64,000 bases of DNA from CAKZLS01 sp963786305 (GCA_963786305.1 CAWAYL010000009.1:176490-240489); one strand, 5' to 3'; positions 1-9,681 are shown, counted from the stretch's first letter. Program-made: numbers and translations. The notes: generated from the letters alone by a model not told the origin.

Positions 1-428
1 ATGCCGTCCTCGAAGCTCTCGAACGTGATGTCGCCGCCGTCCTGGGCAACCGCCGGCCGCACGCGTGTCTCCAGCAGCTCCTTGATCTGGGCGTCGATGT
101 CGCCATCCGGCGCGTCGCCGCTCGCGGCCGCCGCCCCGGGAGTATCGGTTATGGCGGCATCACCGGAGGTGAAATGCTCCATGATGGCGCTCAAGATCAT
201 GGGTTTCATGACCTCCCAGTCGCGGTCCGCCATTTTGGTCACGGTCACGAAGTCGCTGCCGAGAAAAACTCCGCTGACGCCCTCGATCTCGAAAACGCGA
301 AGCGCCAGCGGCGAACGCGCCGCGTCCTCCGGTCCCGTGAAGTTCGCCGTGCCCTGCGCCATCACGTCGCAACCGGGAATGAACTTCAGTGTCGCTGGAT
401 TGGGTGTCGTCTCGGTCTGAATGAACAT
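1..428 (-). CDS. nfuA: NfuA/NifU-type Fe-S scaffold protein (partial)
   Basis: The minus-strand frame opens with ATG at 428 and reads MFIQTETTPNPATLKFIPG, the signature opening of the Nfu N-terminal domain, and continues for about 142 residues to the window edge. The last residues seen (VAQDGGDITFESFEDG) are the start of the NifU C-terminal domain; the CxxC that would hold the transient 4Fe-4S cluster lies outside the window. The family delivers assembled Fe-S clusters to apo-proteins in the cytoplasm. An Ala/Gly/Asp-rich linker joins the two domains. It follows trpS on the same strand after an 87-bp gap. Assignment is firm; only the 3' end is missing because of the window boundary. Confidence 0.93.
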   Translation of the reverse strand, partial: MFIQTETTPNPATLKFIPGCDVMAQGTANFTGPEDAARSPLALRVFEIEGVSGVFLGSDFVTVTKMADRDWEVMKPMILSAIMEHFTSGDAAITDTPGAAAASGDAPDGDIDAQIKELLETRVRPAVAQDGGDITFESFEDG

Positions 429-515
429 GGCTCTCTCATTTTTTCTTCATAGGCCCGCTTTATGGATATGGGCGGCAAGCCTCCCGCCGTCAATAGACGC
501 TCGACGCGCCGGACT

Positions 516-1520
516 CTACCCGGTCGCCGCCAGGAATCCGACTGTTTTGTACACCTCTTCGACGACCGGCTCGGCGATTGCCCGGGCACGTTCGGCGCCG
601 CTACGCAAGACGCCGTCGACATAGGTCGGGTCGTCCTTCAGCCGGTTGATTTCGGCGGTGATGGGGCCGAGCTTGGCGACGGCCAGATCGGAGAGCTCGG
701 CCTTGAATTTCGAGAACTGCACGCCGCCGAACTGGGCGCAAACAGTGTCGATGTCCCGATCGGCCAGCGCGGCGTAAATCCCCATGAGATTGGCCGCCTC
801 CGGCCGTCCTTCCAAACCGGCCACCCGTTCCGGGAGGAGTTCGGGATCGGTTTTCGCCTTGCGAATTTTCAGCGCGATGAGATCCGCGTCGTCGGTCATG
901 TTGATCCGCGAATAATCCGAAGGATCGGATTTGCTCATCTTGGCGGTGCCGTCGCGCAGCGACATGACCCGCGTCGCCGGACCGAAGATCAGCGGCTCGA
1001 CGATGGGAAACAGGTCGGTTTCGAAGTCGTTGTTAAACTTCTGGGCGATGTCGCGGGTCAATTCCAGATGCTGTTTCTGGTCCTCGCCGACGGGAACGTG
1101 CGTCGCTTTGTAGAGAAGAATGTCGGCGGCCATCAGATCGGGATAGGCGAACAGCCCCACCGACGCGTTCTCGCGGCTCTTGCCGGCCTTTTCCTTGAAC
1201 TGGGTCATTCTGTTGAGCCACCCCAGCCGAGCCACGCAGTTGAAAATCCACGCCAGTTGCGCATGGCCGGGAACATGGCTCTGAACGAACAGAACGTTCT
1301 TCTCCGGGTCGATCCCGGCCGCCACCACGGCCATCGCCACCTCGCGGGTATTGGCGACGAGCTCGGCCGGGTCCTGCCAGACGGTGATGGCGTGCATATC
1401 GACGACGCAGAACAGGCACTCGAACTCGTCTTGCAGGCGCACCCAGTTGCGGATGGCTCCCAGATGGTTGCCGAGATGCAGATGGCCGGTCGGCTGGATG
1501 CCTGAGAGGATACGTTTCAT
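516..1520 (-). CDS. trpS: Tryptophanyl-tRNA synthetase
   Basis: Class I aminoacyl-tRNA synthetase of about 334 residues that charges tRNA-Trp. The HIGH-type motif is visible near the N-terminus (GIQPTGHLHLGNHLGA) and the KMSKS loop is intact (KMSKSDPSDY). An upstream in-frame ATG at 1553 would add 11 atypical residues; the ATG at 1520 (MKRILSGIQPTG) matches the family start. It is transcribed with murJ upstream, but a mobile repeat (1603-1860) now lies between them. Length and motif spacing are normal for bacterial TrpRS. Confidence 0.97.
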   Translation of the reverse strand: MKRILSGIQPTGHLHLGNHLGAIRNWVRLQDEFECLFCVVDMHAITVWQDPAELVANTREVAMAVVAAGIDPEKNVLFVQSHVPGHAQLAWIFNCVARLGWLNRMTQFKEKAGKSRENASVGLFAYPDLMAADILLYKATHVPVGEDQKQHLELTRDIAQKFNNDFETDLFPIVEPLIFGPATRVMSLRDGTAKMSKSDPSDYSRINMTDDADLIALKIRKAKTDPELLPERVAGLEGRPEAANLMGIYAALADRDIDTVCAQFGGVQFSKFKAELSDLAVAKLGPITAEINRLKDDPTYVDGVLRSGAERARAIAEPVVEEVYKTVGFLAATG

Positions 1521-1602
1521 GGGGACTTTCGATTGCAACGGACAGGGGAACAACGCGGCGGTTTATGGCGATTTAACGACAGCCGGTCAAGCGGCGTCCT
1601 TA

Positions 1603-1860
1603 TACCAAATCTCGCTGACAGGGACTTATTGTGATCGCGTTTCACGCTTCCTCGGCGGGGCCGTCTGGCGATGGATCCATCGTCGAGCGGTTTCCCCACC
1701 TTTGGAACCTGGGCCCCGAGGAAGCGTGAAACGCGTCAGGCGGTTCGGGGTTTCCGGACGTCGCGCGGCGCTTATGATGCTCCCGCATCACCGCGCACCA
1801 CGCTCCTTGCCGGAAACCTCGAAGACCGTCACAATGGGTTCCTATCAACGAGAATTTGTA
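1603..1860. mobile_element. MITE-like element, copy 1
   Basis: A 258-bp non-coding element bounded by imperfect inverted repeats: the left end reads TACCAAATCTCGCTGACAGG and the right end, on the opposite strand, reads TACAAATTCTCGTTGATAGG. It is flanked by TTA at 1600-1602 and at 1861-1863, which looks like a target duplication. Its interior (inverted CCGAGGAAGCGTGAAAC-type segments and a block starting GGTTTCCGG) matches copies at 53790 and 56020. Deleting the element plus one TTA restores a murJ 3' end reading ...RHKDAA and a TGA stop, so it inserted into the last codons of murJ. No coding capacity is seen; any transposase must act in trans. Confidence 0.85.
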
Positions 1861-3401
1861 TTATGCCGCATCATCCGGCGCAGGTCGCCGATACCCGCGG
1901 CTCCGAACAATTGAGCGAGAACCGCAAAGGTTGCCAGACCGGCGAAAACCAGGGCGGCGAGGGCGCCGGCGCGAAAGATGATGTCCGAGGCGAGCCACGG
2001 CGCCAGCGCCCCGTAAGCGAGGACAAGGGCGCCGGCCATGCCGGCGCTCGCCAGCACGATGCGCGGCAACCGGCGCTTCAAGCGGCCGTCGACGGCGAAG
2101 TGCCCGCGCCGGTGCAGGATGTAGGCCAGCAGGCCGGCGTTCATCCACGACGAAATGGCGGTGGCGATGGCGATGCCGACGTGGAGAAACGGCCCCATCA
2201 GCGCCAGATTGAGCACCAGATTGAGTACCGTCGTGGCCGCCGCGATCTTGACCGGTGTTTTGGTGTCGCCGCGCGCGAAGTAGCCCGGCGTCAGCGCCTT
2301 GATGAACACATAGGCGGGCAGCCCGGTGGCATAGGCGGTCAGCGCCGCCGCCGTCGCCCGGGCCTCGGCCGCGCCGAAGGCGCCGCGTTCGAACAGCACC
2401 GCAATCAATGGTCCGGCGATGACCACCAGCGCCACGGCGGCCGGTATCGTCAGGAGACAGGCGAACTCCAGCGCCCGGTTCTGACTGTGCAGCGCATCGG
2501 TTTCCCGGCCGCTTTTCAGTTGCCGCGACAGCAAAGGCAACAACGCCGTGCCGACGGCGACCCCGACGATGCCCAAGGGCAGCTGGTTCACCCGGTCGGC
2601 GTAAAAAAGGTAGGAGACCGACCCCGAGGGTAGAAACGACGCGATCACGGTGTCGATCAGCAGATTGATCTGGTAGATGCCGGCGCCGATGGCGACGGGG
2701 ACGGCCCTCGCCAGAAGAAGTTTCACCGGTGGCGTCAGGCGCGGCCTGGGCAGCCTGAGCCAGATGCCTTGCCTGCCGCAGTTGAAAAAAAGCCAGAGGA
2801 ACTGGACGACGCCGCCGATGGCCACGCCCCAGGCCAATGCGTGGCCGGGCGTCGGCGTAAAGGGCGCCAGCGCCAGCGCCGCGACGATGAGGCAGATGTT
2901 GAGAAGGATCGGCGTCGCGGCGGCGGCGGCGAATTTGCCGAAGGAATTCAGGACGCCGGCGATGAGCGACACCAGCGAAATGAACAGCAGATAGGGAAAC
3001 GTGATCCGAGCGAACCGTACCGCGAGGTCGAATTTTTCCGGCACGTCGGCGAACCCGGGCGCCATGCCGTACATGGCGAGCGGCATGGCCATCTGCATGA
3101 CGGCGACGAAAACCAGCAATGCCACCATCAGCACGCTCATCGCCTGCTCGGCGAAAGCCCGCGCCTTCGCCGGACCATCGGTTTCCAGCAGTCCGGCGAA
3201 GATCGGAACGAAAGCCGCCGCGAAGGCGCCCTCCGCGAACAACCGTCGAAACAGATTGGGGAACTTGAAGGCCACGAAAAACGCATCCGCCACCGGCCCC
3301 GCGCCCATGACGGCGGCGATCAGGATGTCCCGTGCGAAACCGAATAGTCGGCTGACGAGTGTGAGGCCGCCGATGGTGGCGATGGAGCGCAGCAGCACCA
3401 T
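1845..3401 (-). CDS. murJ: Lipid II flippase MurJ
   Basis: Polytopic inner-membrane protein of 518 residues with about 14 hydrophobic segments, a member of the MOP superfamily that flips lipid II for peptidoglycan synthesis. The N-terminal MVLLRSIATIGGLTLVSR and the DAFFVAFKFPNLFRRLFAEG block are characteristic of MurJ/MviN. The last five residues (NTNSR) and the stop are encoded by the terminal inverted repeat of the element at 1603-1860; the ancestral end appears to have been KDAA-stop, so the change affects only the cytoplasmic tail and is probably tolerated. It lies 68 bp downstream of glnD on the same strand, an order common in alphaproteobacteria. Confidence 0.96.
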   Translation of the reverse strand: MVLLRSIATIGGLTLVSRLFGFARDILIAAVMGAGPVADAFFVAFKFPNLFRRLFAEGAFAAAFVPIFAGLLETDGPAKARAFAEQAMSVLMVALLVFVAVMQMAMPLAMYGMAPGFADVPEKFDLAVRFARITFPYLLFISLVSLIAGVLNSFGKFAAAAATPILLNICLIVAALALAPFTPTPGHALAWGVAIGGVVQFLWLFFNCGRQGIWLRLPRPRLTPPVKLLLARAVPVAIGAGIYQINLLIDTVIASFLPSGSVSYLFYADRVNQLPLGIVGVAVGTALLPLLSRQLKSGRETDALHSQNRALEFACLLTIPAAVALVVIAGPLIAVLFERGAFGAAEARATAAALTAYATGLPAYVFIKALTPGYFARGDTKTPVKIAAATTVLNLVLNLALMGPFLHVGIAIATAISSWMNAGLLAYILHRRGHFAVDGRLKRRLPRIVLASAGMAGALVLAYGALAPWLASDIIFRAGALAALVFAGLATFAVLAQLFGAAGIGDLRRMMRHNTNSR

Positions 3402-3469
3402 GATGTCTGTCTACCGGCTTTCGATGACGGGTGGAAGGGGACCGTGTACCACCGGGGCACCACCGGGCG

Positions 3470-6298
3470 CTATTCGGCCGCGGCGGCCTTCTTTTTCGCG
3501 CTTGTCGCCCGGTCGTCCGGCGGCGCGATCGCCGCCCGAAGCCGCCGTTCGATGCGCCGCAGCTTCGACGGGTCATCGATCTTCAAACCGAAAACGTCCT
3601 TGAGATAGAATACATCCACCGCCCGCTCGCCGTACGTCGACACATGAGCGCTGACAATCTGCAGGTTGAGATCGGTGATCGCCGACGTGACGTCGTGCAG
3701 CAATCCTTGCCGGTCGCGCGCGTTGACCTCGATCACCGTATGTCCCGTACTGGCCTTGTTGTCGATGATGACGGCGGGAGAAACCGTGAAAATGCCGGTT
3801 CGGCTGGGCAAGGCATTGAGCCTGACGGCCTCGAGTTCCCGCGCCGGCCACAAGCTCCCCTTCACCGCCCGTTCGATCCGTCCGGTCAGCCGGGCGATCC
3901 GCTCGGGGCTGTCGAAGGCGGCACCGGAAACATCCTGAATCCAGAACGTGTCGAGCGCCATGCCGTTGGCCAGGGTAAAGACCTTGGCGTCGACGATGGA
4001 CGCGCCGGTCAGGGCCATCGCCCCGGCAATGTGGGCAAACAGACCCGGATGGTCGGGAGAGTAGATCACGATCTCGGTCACATCGAGGGTCGGGTGGTGG
4101 CGGGATTCCACGTGCAGCGGTTCTCCCTTGCGCTCGGATTCCCGCATCATCTCGAAATGGCGGGCCTGATCGTCGGTATCGAACGCCAGCCAGTAGTCCG
4201 GATAGCCCCGCGATATCGCATTCTCCAGGGCCGCTTCGTCCCACTCCGACAGACGCTCGCGCAATTTGGCCTTGGCGCGCTCGACGCGAATGGTCCGCCG
4301 CTCGACGGGCTGTCCGCCCGTCATCTCCATTTCCTCGAGCGCGCGGTAGTACAACTCGCCCAGAAGCCCGCCTTTCCACGCATTCCAGATGTTCGGCCCG
4401 ACGGCGCGAATGTCCACTTCCGTCAGCACCAGAAGCATGCGCAAGCGTTCCGGGGACTGAACCTCGGCGTTGAAATCGGTCACCGTCTTGGGATTGTCCA
4501 CGTCGCGTTTGAACGCCGTCCGGCTCATCAACAGGTGGTAGCGGACGAGCCACGAAACCGTTTCCGTTTCCCAGTCGTCGAGGCCGAACCGCGGGCAGAC
4601 GTAAAGCGCGATCTGGGCGCCGATCTCCGAGTGATCGCCCCCGCGTCCCTTGGCGATGTCGTGCAGCAGCACCGCCATGTACAGCGCCCGGCGCGACCGC
4701 ATATCGCCCACCACCGCGCTTGCCGTCGGATGCTGTTCCTTCAGGTCTCCGCGTTCCAGCAGGTGGAGAATGCCGATGGCGCGGATGGTGTGCTCGTCGA
4801 CGGTGTATACGTGGTACATGTCGTATTGCATCTGCGCGACCACCCGGCCGAAATCCGGCACGAACCGGCCGAAAACACCCGCGTCGTTGAGACGTTTGAG
4901 GGTCGTCTCGGGATCGTTCTCGGAGGTCAGCATCTCCATGAACAATCGGTTCGCGTCGGCGTTTTCGCGCAGCGACGCATCCACATACCGCAAATTCTGA
5001 TGCACCAGGCGAACGGCGTGGGGATGAATGTCCAGCTCCTGGCGCTGGGCTTCGTGAAACAACTGGAGGATCTTCACGGGGTCGCGGGAGAACAGGCCGT
5101 CGTCCTCCAGGGCGAGACGGCCGCCATCGAGCTGGAAACCTTCGCGGGCGCGCCGGAACAAAGAGAATATCGGGATGCGGAACCGGATGCTCTTTTTCCT
5201 GTGATCTTCCTCCAGCACCGCGCACAGAACCCGGGTCAGGTCGCCGACGGTCTTGGTTATCAGAAAATAATGCCTCATGAACCGCTCGACGCCCCGCCCG
5301 CTGGCGCGGTCGTTGTAGCCCAGACGTTTGGCGATGATACTCTGATAGGTGAAGGTCAGGCGCTCTTCGGGACGGTCCGCCGCGTAGTGCAGATGACAGC
5401 GTACCGTCCACAGGAAGTTCTGCGCTCGCCGGAAGCCGTGAACGTCCGCGGTCGTGAACACGCCGCGTTCGAACAGCTCCCCCATGTCCTTGACCTGATA
5501 GAGATATTTCGCCATCCAGAAGAGGGTCTGCAGATCCCGCAATCCGCCCTTGCCCTCCTTGATATGCGGCTCCAGGACGTAGCGGGAATCGCCCATGCGT
5601 TCGTGACGGGCGTCGCGCTCGGTGAGTTTCTGTTCGACGAACTGGCTTCCCGTACCGGCGACCACCTCGTTCATGAATTTGGATTCAAACTGATCATACA
5701 GGGCCCGGTCGCCCCACAGCCAGCGGGCTTCCAGAAGGCTGGTCCGGATCGTCAAATCCGATCTGGCCAGCTTGACGCAATCGTCCGCCGTTCGCGTGGC
5801 GTGGCCGACCTTCAGGCCCATGTCCCAGAGCATGTACAGGATGAACTCGACGAGCTGCTCGGTCTTCGCCACCGATCGATTGGGAAGCAGGAACATGAGG
5901 TCGATATCGGAAAACGGCGACAGCTCGGCGCGGCCATAGCCCCCCGTCGCGGCGATGGCCAGGGGCTCGGCCGCCGCGGGGTCGGCGATCGGGTCGGCGA
6001 TCGGGCCGGCGGTCGGGCCGGCGGTCGGATAGACGTATTTGATGGCGAAATCGTAGATTCCGCGGACCAGCTGGTCCACCAGATAGGCATCGGCCAGCAC
6101 CACCTCGGCGCCGTTGATGTTCTCTTCTTCGAAACGGCGACGGATCTCGCCGACGCCGCGGTAGAGCGCGGCGCGGAAAATCTGCAGGAAATTGTTGCGC
6201 GTCTCCAGCGAAAAGCCCACCCATGTCGCCTGCTCCTCGAGCTCGCGAACCAGGGATTTTCGATCGATGATCGCGCGGCGGTTATGGACAACGGTCAT
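3470..6298 (-). CDS. glnD: [Protein-PII] uridylyltransferase / uridylyl-removing enzyme
   Basis: A 942-residue bifunctional nitrogen sensor that uridylylates PII when glutamine is low and removes UMP when it is high. The nucleotidyltransferase motif GGYGRAELSPFSDIDLMFL is near residue 105, an HD-type hydrolase region (LHDIAKGRGGDHSEIG) lies near residue 540, and two ACT domains form the C-terminus (beginning IYSPDHPGLFAHIAGAM and EVNARDRQGLLHDVTSA). Just before the catalytic motif is a run of PIADP/AGPTAGP units coded by a 12-bp tandem repeat. The gene starts 46 bp after the mutS stop on the same strand. The alanine/lysine-rich tail (KKKAAAAE) is ordinary. Confidence 0.97.
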   Translation of the reverse strand: MTVVHNRRAIIDRKSLVRELEEQATWVGFSLETRNNFLQIFRAALYRGVGEIRRRFEEENINGAEVVLADAYLVDQLVRGIYDFAIKYVYPTAGPTAGPIADPIADPAAAEPLAIAATGGYGRAELSPFSDIDLMFLLPNRSVAKTEQLVEFILYMLWDMGLKVGHATRTADDCVKLARSDLTIRTSLLEARWLWGDRALYDQFESKFMNEVVAGTGSQFVEQKLTERDARHERMGDSRYVLEPHIKEGKGGLRDLQTLFWMAKYLYQVKDMGELFERGVFTTADVHGFRRAQNFLWTVRCHLHYAADRPEERLTFTYQSIIAKRLGYNDRASGRGVERFMRHYFLITKTVGDLTRVLCAVLEEDHRKKSIRFRIPIFSLFRRAREGFQLDGGRLALEDDGLFSRDPVKILQLFHEAQRQELDIHPHAVRLVHQNLRYVDASLRENADANRLFMEMLTSENDPETTLKRLNDAGVFGRFVPDFGRVVAQMQYDMYHVYTVDEHTIRAIGILHLLERGDLKEQHPTASAVVGDMRSRRALYMAVLLHDIAKGRGGDHSEIGAQIALYVCPRFGLDDWETETVSWLVRYHLLMSRTAFKRDVDNPKTVTDFNAEVQSPERLRMLLVLTEVDIRAVGPNIWNAWKGGLLGELYYRALEEMEMTGGQPVERRTIRVERAKAKLRERLSEWDEAALENAISRGYPDYWLAFDTDDQARHFEMMRESERKGEPLHVESRHHPTLDVTEIVIYSPDHPGLFAHIAGAMALTGASIVDAKVFTLANGMALDTFWIQDVSGAAFDSPERIARLTGRIERAVKGSLWPARELEAVRLNALPSRTGIFTVSPAVIIDNKASTGHTVIEVNARDRQGLLHDVTSAITDLNLQIVSAHVSTYGERAVDVFYLKDVFGLKIDDPSKLRRIERRLRAAIAPPDDRATSAKKKAAAAE
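5981..6028. repeat. 12-bp tandem repeat inside glnD
   Basis: Four adjacent 12-bp units, two of gtcggcgatcgg followed by two of gccggcggtcgg, encode in frame the PTAGPIADPIADP stretch of GlnD. The unit length is a multiple of three, so gain or loss of units keeps the frame and changes only a linker just before the nucleotidyltransferase motif. Confidence 0.85.
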
Positions 6299-6344
6299 GA
6301 CGGGCTCTTCCTTCTCGCCCCTAATATAAACCCGAAACCCGATA

Positions 6345-9053
6345 TCAATCCATGGCCTTGAGCCTGTAGATCAGCTCCAGGGCGTCGCGGGGCGTCAGAT
6401 GGTCGGCATCGATACTTGCCAGCGTTTGCTCCACCGGCGACGGCGGGTCGGGCGCCGACGGCCTGTCCCTGATCGCCGCGAACAGCGGCAGATCTTCCGC
6501 GAGGTGTGTCACCGCCGACGATTGCTCGCCGTTCTCCAGGGTCTCGAGCACCTGTTCGGCCCGTTCGATCACCGCCGCCGGCAACCCGGCCAGTTGGCCC
6601 ACATGGATGCCATAGGAGCGGTCGGCCGCGCCCGGCGCCACTTCGTGCAGGAAGACGACGTCGCCCTGCCACTCCTTCACGCGCATGGTGTAGCACGCCA
6701 GGTTCGCGAGTTTGGCGGCGAGCGCGGTGAGTTCGTGATAGTGCGTGGCGAACAGCGCGCGGCAGCGGTTGACCTCGTGCAGGTGCTCGATCACCGCCCA
6801 GGCGATGGACAGGCCGTCGAAGGTGGCGGTGCCCCGGCCGATCTCGTCGAGGATCACCAGGGCCCGCTCGCCGGCCTGGTTCAGGATGGTGGCGGTCTCG
6901 ACCATTTCCACCATGAACGTGGACCGGCCGCGCGCGAGATCGTCGGCCGCGCCGACGCGCGAGAAAAGCCGGTCGACGACGCCGAGGCGCGCCGTTTCGG
7001 CGGGAACGTACGATCCCATCTGGGCGAGGATGGCGATCAACGCATTCTGTCTGAGGAAGGTGCTCTTTCCCGCCATGTTGGGGCCGGTCAGGAGCCACAG
7101 GCTCTGGCCCTCGGCGAGATTGCATTCGTTGGCGACGAAGCCGCCCTGTTGTCCGGCGGCCAGCACGGCCTCCACCACCGGATGGCGGCCGCCCCGGATG
7201 TCGAACGCGAGGCCGCTGTCGACGGCCGGGCGGCTGTAGCGGGCATCCACCGCCAACTCGGCCAGCGCCGCGACCACGTCGACGCGCGCCAGCGCGCGCG
7301 CCGCGCGGCCGATGGCATCGGCCCCGCCGACGACCTCGCCCGCCAGGGTATCGAAAAGCGTCGCCTCCAGGGCGAGCGCCTGGTCCGCCGCCCGGGCGAT
7401 GCGGCCTTCCAGATCGTTGAGTTCCACCGAGGTGTAGCGGACCGCGTTGGCCATGGTCTGGCGATGGATGAACGGGCCGTCGGCGCCCGCCGGCATGTTG
7501 TCGGCCTGCTTGGCGGACACCTCGACGAAATATCCGAGAACGTTGTTGTGGCGGATCTTGAGCCCCTGGACGCCGGTTTCGGCGACGTAGCGCGTCTGCA
7601 GCCCGGCGACCAGCCGGCGGCTGTCGTCGCGAAGCTGGCGCAACTCGTCGAGTTCGGGCAGGTATCCCGACGCGATGAAACCGCCGTCGCGCGCATGGAC
7701 CGGAAGCGCGTCGGCCAGCGCCCGGCTCAGATGATCCACCATCGCCGCGTGATCGCCGAGCGACGCCATGCATCGTTCGATACCCTGCGGAAGGCCGGGC
7801 AGCCCGTCGGGACGAAGCCCATCGGGACGAAGAAGGGCGCGCAACGCCGCGGCCAGCTCCAAGGCGTCGCGGACGGCGGCCAGATCGCGCGGTCCGCCGC
7901 GCCCGAGGGCGATCCGCGAAAGCGCCCGCTCGAGATCGGGACAGCGCTTCAACAGGGCGCGGACGTCGGGGCGCCGGCGCTCGTCCTCGACGAAGAACTG
8001 CACCATGTCGAGACGGTGGCGGATGGCGTCCACATCGGTGAGCGGTGCCGCCAGCCACGCGGCGAGCAGCCGAGCGCCGGAGGCCGCCACCGTCTTGTCG
8101 ATGATGCTGAGCACGCTGCCCTTGCGCTCGCCCGAGAGAGTCCGCATGAGTTCGAGATTGCGCCGCGTCGCCGCGTCGATCTCCATGACCGCGCCCTTGT
8201 CGAGGCGCCGCATGCGCGAGATCCGCGGAACCCGGCCCTTCTGGGTAAGCGCGATATAATCCACCAGCGCGCCGGCGGCCGCGACCTCGCTCGCGCTGAA
8301 CGCGCCGAAGGCATCCACCGTCTCGACCCCGAACAGCGCCTCCAGCCGCTTGCGGCCATTGACCCCGTCGAACCGGCTGGACGGCAGCGGCGACAGGCGA
8401 TCGCGCCAGTCGCCGAAGGTTTCGAACAGGTCGGGCTTCTGCAACAGGGTATCGGGAACCAGAAGTTCGCCGGGTTCCAGGCGCGACAGCGCCGCCGCCA
8501 GATCGCCGGCGCCGATGGGCTGGGTCTGGAAGTCGCCCGTGGAAATATCGATCCACGCGAGACCGATGCGCCCGCCGGCCTCGGCGCAGGCCGCCAGGTA
8601 ATTGTGGCGGCGGGATTCAAGGAGACTGTCCTCGGTCAGCGTCCCGGCGGTGATGACCCGGACCACATCGCGGCGGACAACGGACTTGTTGCCGCGCTTT
8701 CGTGCCTCGGCCGGATCTTCCTGCTGCTCGCAGACCGCCACCTTGAAGCCCCGCCGGATGAGCCGCGCGAGATAGGCCTCGTGACTGTGGACGGGGACGC
8801 CGCACATGGGAATGTCCTCGCCTTGGTGTTTTCCGCGTTTGGTCAGCGCGATGTCCAGCGCCGCCGCCGCCTTGACCGCGTCGTCGAAAAACAGCTCGTA
8901 GAAATCGCCCATGCGATAGAACAACAGGCTTTCCGGATGCTGACGCTTGATGTCGAGATACTGGGCCATCATCGGCGTGACGGGGGCGTCGGTCGCGCCC
9001 GCCTCGGCGGCGTTCAGGGAAGGCCCGCTTTGTGTCGGTTCCGGTTGATGCAC
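6345..9053 (-). CDS. mutS: DNA mismatch repair ATPase MutS
   Basis: A 902-residue MutS of normal length. The mismatch-binding domain shows the Phe-x-Glu motif within LLFYRMGDFYELFFDDA, followed by connector, lever and clamp regions. The ABC-type ATPase has a Walker A of GPNMAGKSTFLRQNA, a Walker B within ALVILDEIGRGTATFDG, and the TFMVEM segment. MutS binds base mismatches and small loops and recruits MutL. The ATG at 9053 gives a 27-residue N-terminal extension before MMAQYLDIKRQHP; a downstream start is possible. It is divergent from the stress-type gene at 9175 and leads the mutS-glnD-murJ block. Confidence 0.97.
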   Translation of the reverse strand: MHQPEPTQSGPSLNAAEAGATDAPVTPMMAQYLDIKRQHPESLLFYRMGDFYELFFDDAVKAAAALDIALTKRGKHQGEDIPMCGVPVHSHEAYLARLIRRGFKVAVCEQQEDPAEARKRGNKSVVRRDVVRVITAGTLTEDSLLESRRHNYLAACAEAGGRIGLAWIDISTGDFQTQPIGAGDLAAALSRLEPGELLVPDTLLQKPDLFETFGDWRDRLSPLPSSRFDGVNGRKRLEALFGVETVDAFGAFSASEVAAAGALVDYIALTQKGRVPRISRMRRLDKGAVMEIDAATRRNLELMRTLSGERKGSVLSIIDKTVAASGARLLAAWLAAPLTDVDAIRHRLDMVQFFVEDERRRPDVRALLKRCPDLERALSRIALGRGGPRDLAAVRDALELAAALRALLRPDGLRPDGLPGLPQGIERCMASLGDHAAMVDHLSRALADALPVHARDGGFIASGYLPELDELRQLRDDSRRLVAGLQTRYVAETGVQGLKIRHNNVLGYFVEVSAKQADNMPAGADGPFIHRQTMANAVRYTSVELNDLEGRIARAADQALALEATLFDTLAGEVVGGADAIGRAARALARVDVVAALAELAVDARYSRPAVDSGLAFDIRGGRHPVVEAVLAAGQQGGFVANECNLAEGQSLWLLTGPNMAGKSTFLRQNALIAILAQMGSYVPAETARLGVVDRLFSRVGAADDLARGRSTFMVEMVETATILNQAGERALVILDEIGRGTATFDGLSIAWAVIEHLHEVNRCRALFATHYHELTALAAKLANLACYTMRVKEWQGDVVFLHEVAPGAADRSYGIHVGQLAGLPAAVIERAEQVLETLENGEQSSAVTHLAEDLPLFAAIRDRPSAPDPPSPVEQTLASIDADHLTPRDALELIYRLKAMD

Positions 9054-9174
9054 GTTCGGTACGTTATTCGGTTTATGGTGGTTCGACGTAGCTTATACCA
9101 GCGGTCGGTGCTTGGGGCTATCAATCCGCCGCCGCTCACGGCAATATGGAGTGGATCATCAATCGGGGGACGCC

Positions 9175-9681
9175 GTGACGCAAACAGATCAGACATCATC
9201 GGCCGGCCGGGAGGTCATCGGCCTGTTCGCCGACCGCGACAGCTTCGAGGCCGCCGTCGCGGCGCTGACGGAGGCTGGTTTCGATCGCGCCGACCTGAGC
9301 GTGCTCGCGTCGCACGAGTCGCTCGACGCCGCCGGAGCGCCGGGCAAGCCATGGCCGGACGTGATGACGGCGTTGCTCGGCGAGGTCAAATACGAGGTAC
9401 CGCTGGTGGCCTCCGGCGCCATTCTGCTGGCCGGCGGCCCGGTGACGGCGACCATCGCCGGCGTCATCGGCGCGGCCGTCGGCGGCGTCGCCATCAAGGA
9501 GGTTCTCGAGGAGGTCGCGGCCAAGCCCCACACCGAGGATTTTTCACGCTCGCTGGAAGCCGGCAGCGTCATTCTCTGGGTCCGCGCCGAGGACAACGAC
9601 CGCGAAGCGGCCGCGGCCCGCATTCTCGAAACGAGCGGCGGCACCAACATTCACGTTCACCAGCGTTCCGCCACGGACTGA
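9175..9681 (+). CDS. YflT-like (general stress 17M domain) membrane-associated protein
   Basis: About 168 residues from a GTG at 9175, preceded by a GGGG-type ribosome site in the tract tcggggg. The N-terminal domain (VIGLFADRDSFEAAVAALTEAGFDRADLSVLA) resembles the YflT/general stress protein 17M fold. A central glycine/alanine-rich hydrophobic stretch (about residues 78-110) could insert in the membrane, and the C-terminus (SLEAGSVILWVRAEDNDRE) looks like a second copy of the same small alpha/beta fold. Function in stress is inferred from the family only. It is divergent from mutS and precedes the CoA-transferase gene by about 55 bp. Confidence 0.65.
   Translation: MTQTDQTSSAGREVIGLFADRDSFEAAVAALTEAGFDRADLSVLASHESLDAAGAPGKPWPDVMTALLGEVKYEVPLVASGAILLAGGPVTATIAGVIGAAVGGVAIKEVLEEVAAKPHTEDFSRSLEAGSVILWVRAEDNDREAAAARILETSGGTNIHVHQRSATD

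Noticed and set aside
3431..6361. A 976-codon open frame on the plus strand opposite glnD
   Set aside because: It mirrors GlnD codons in a GC-rich genome, has no ribosome site and reads as Arg/His/Gln-rich noise; GlnD motifs on the minus strand are unambiguous.
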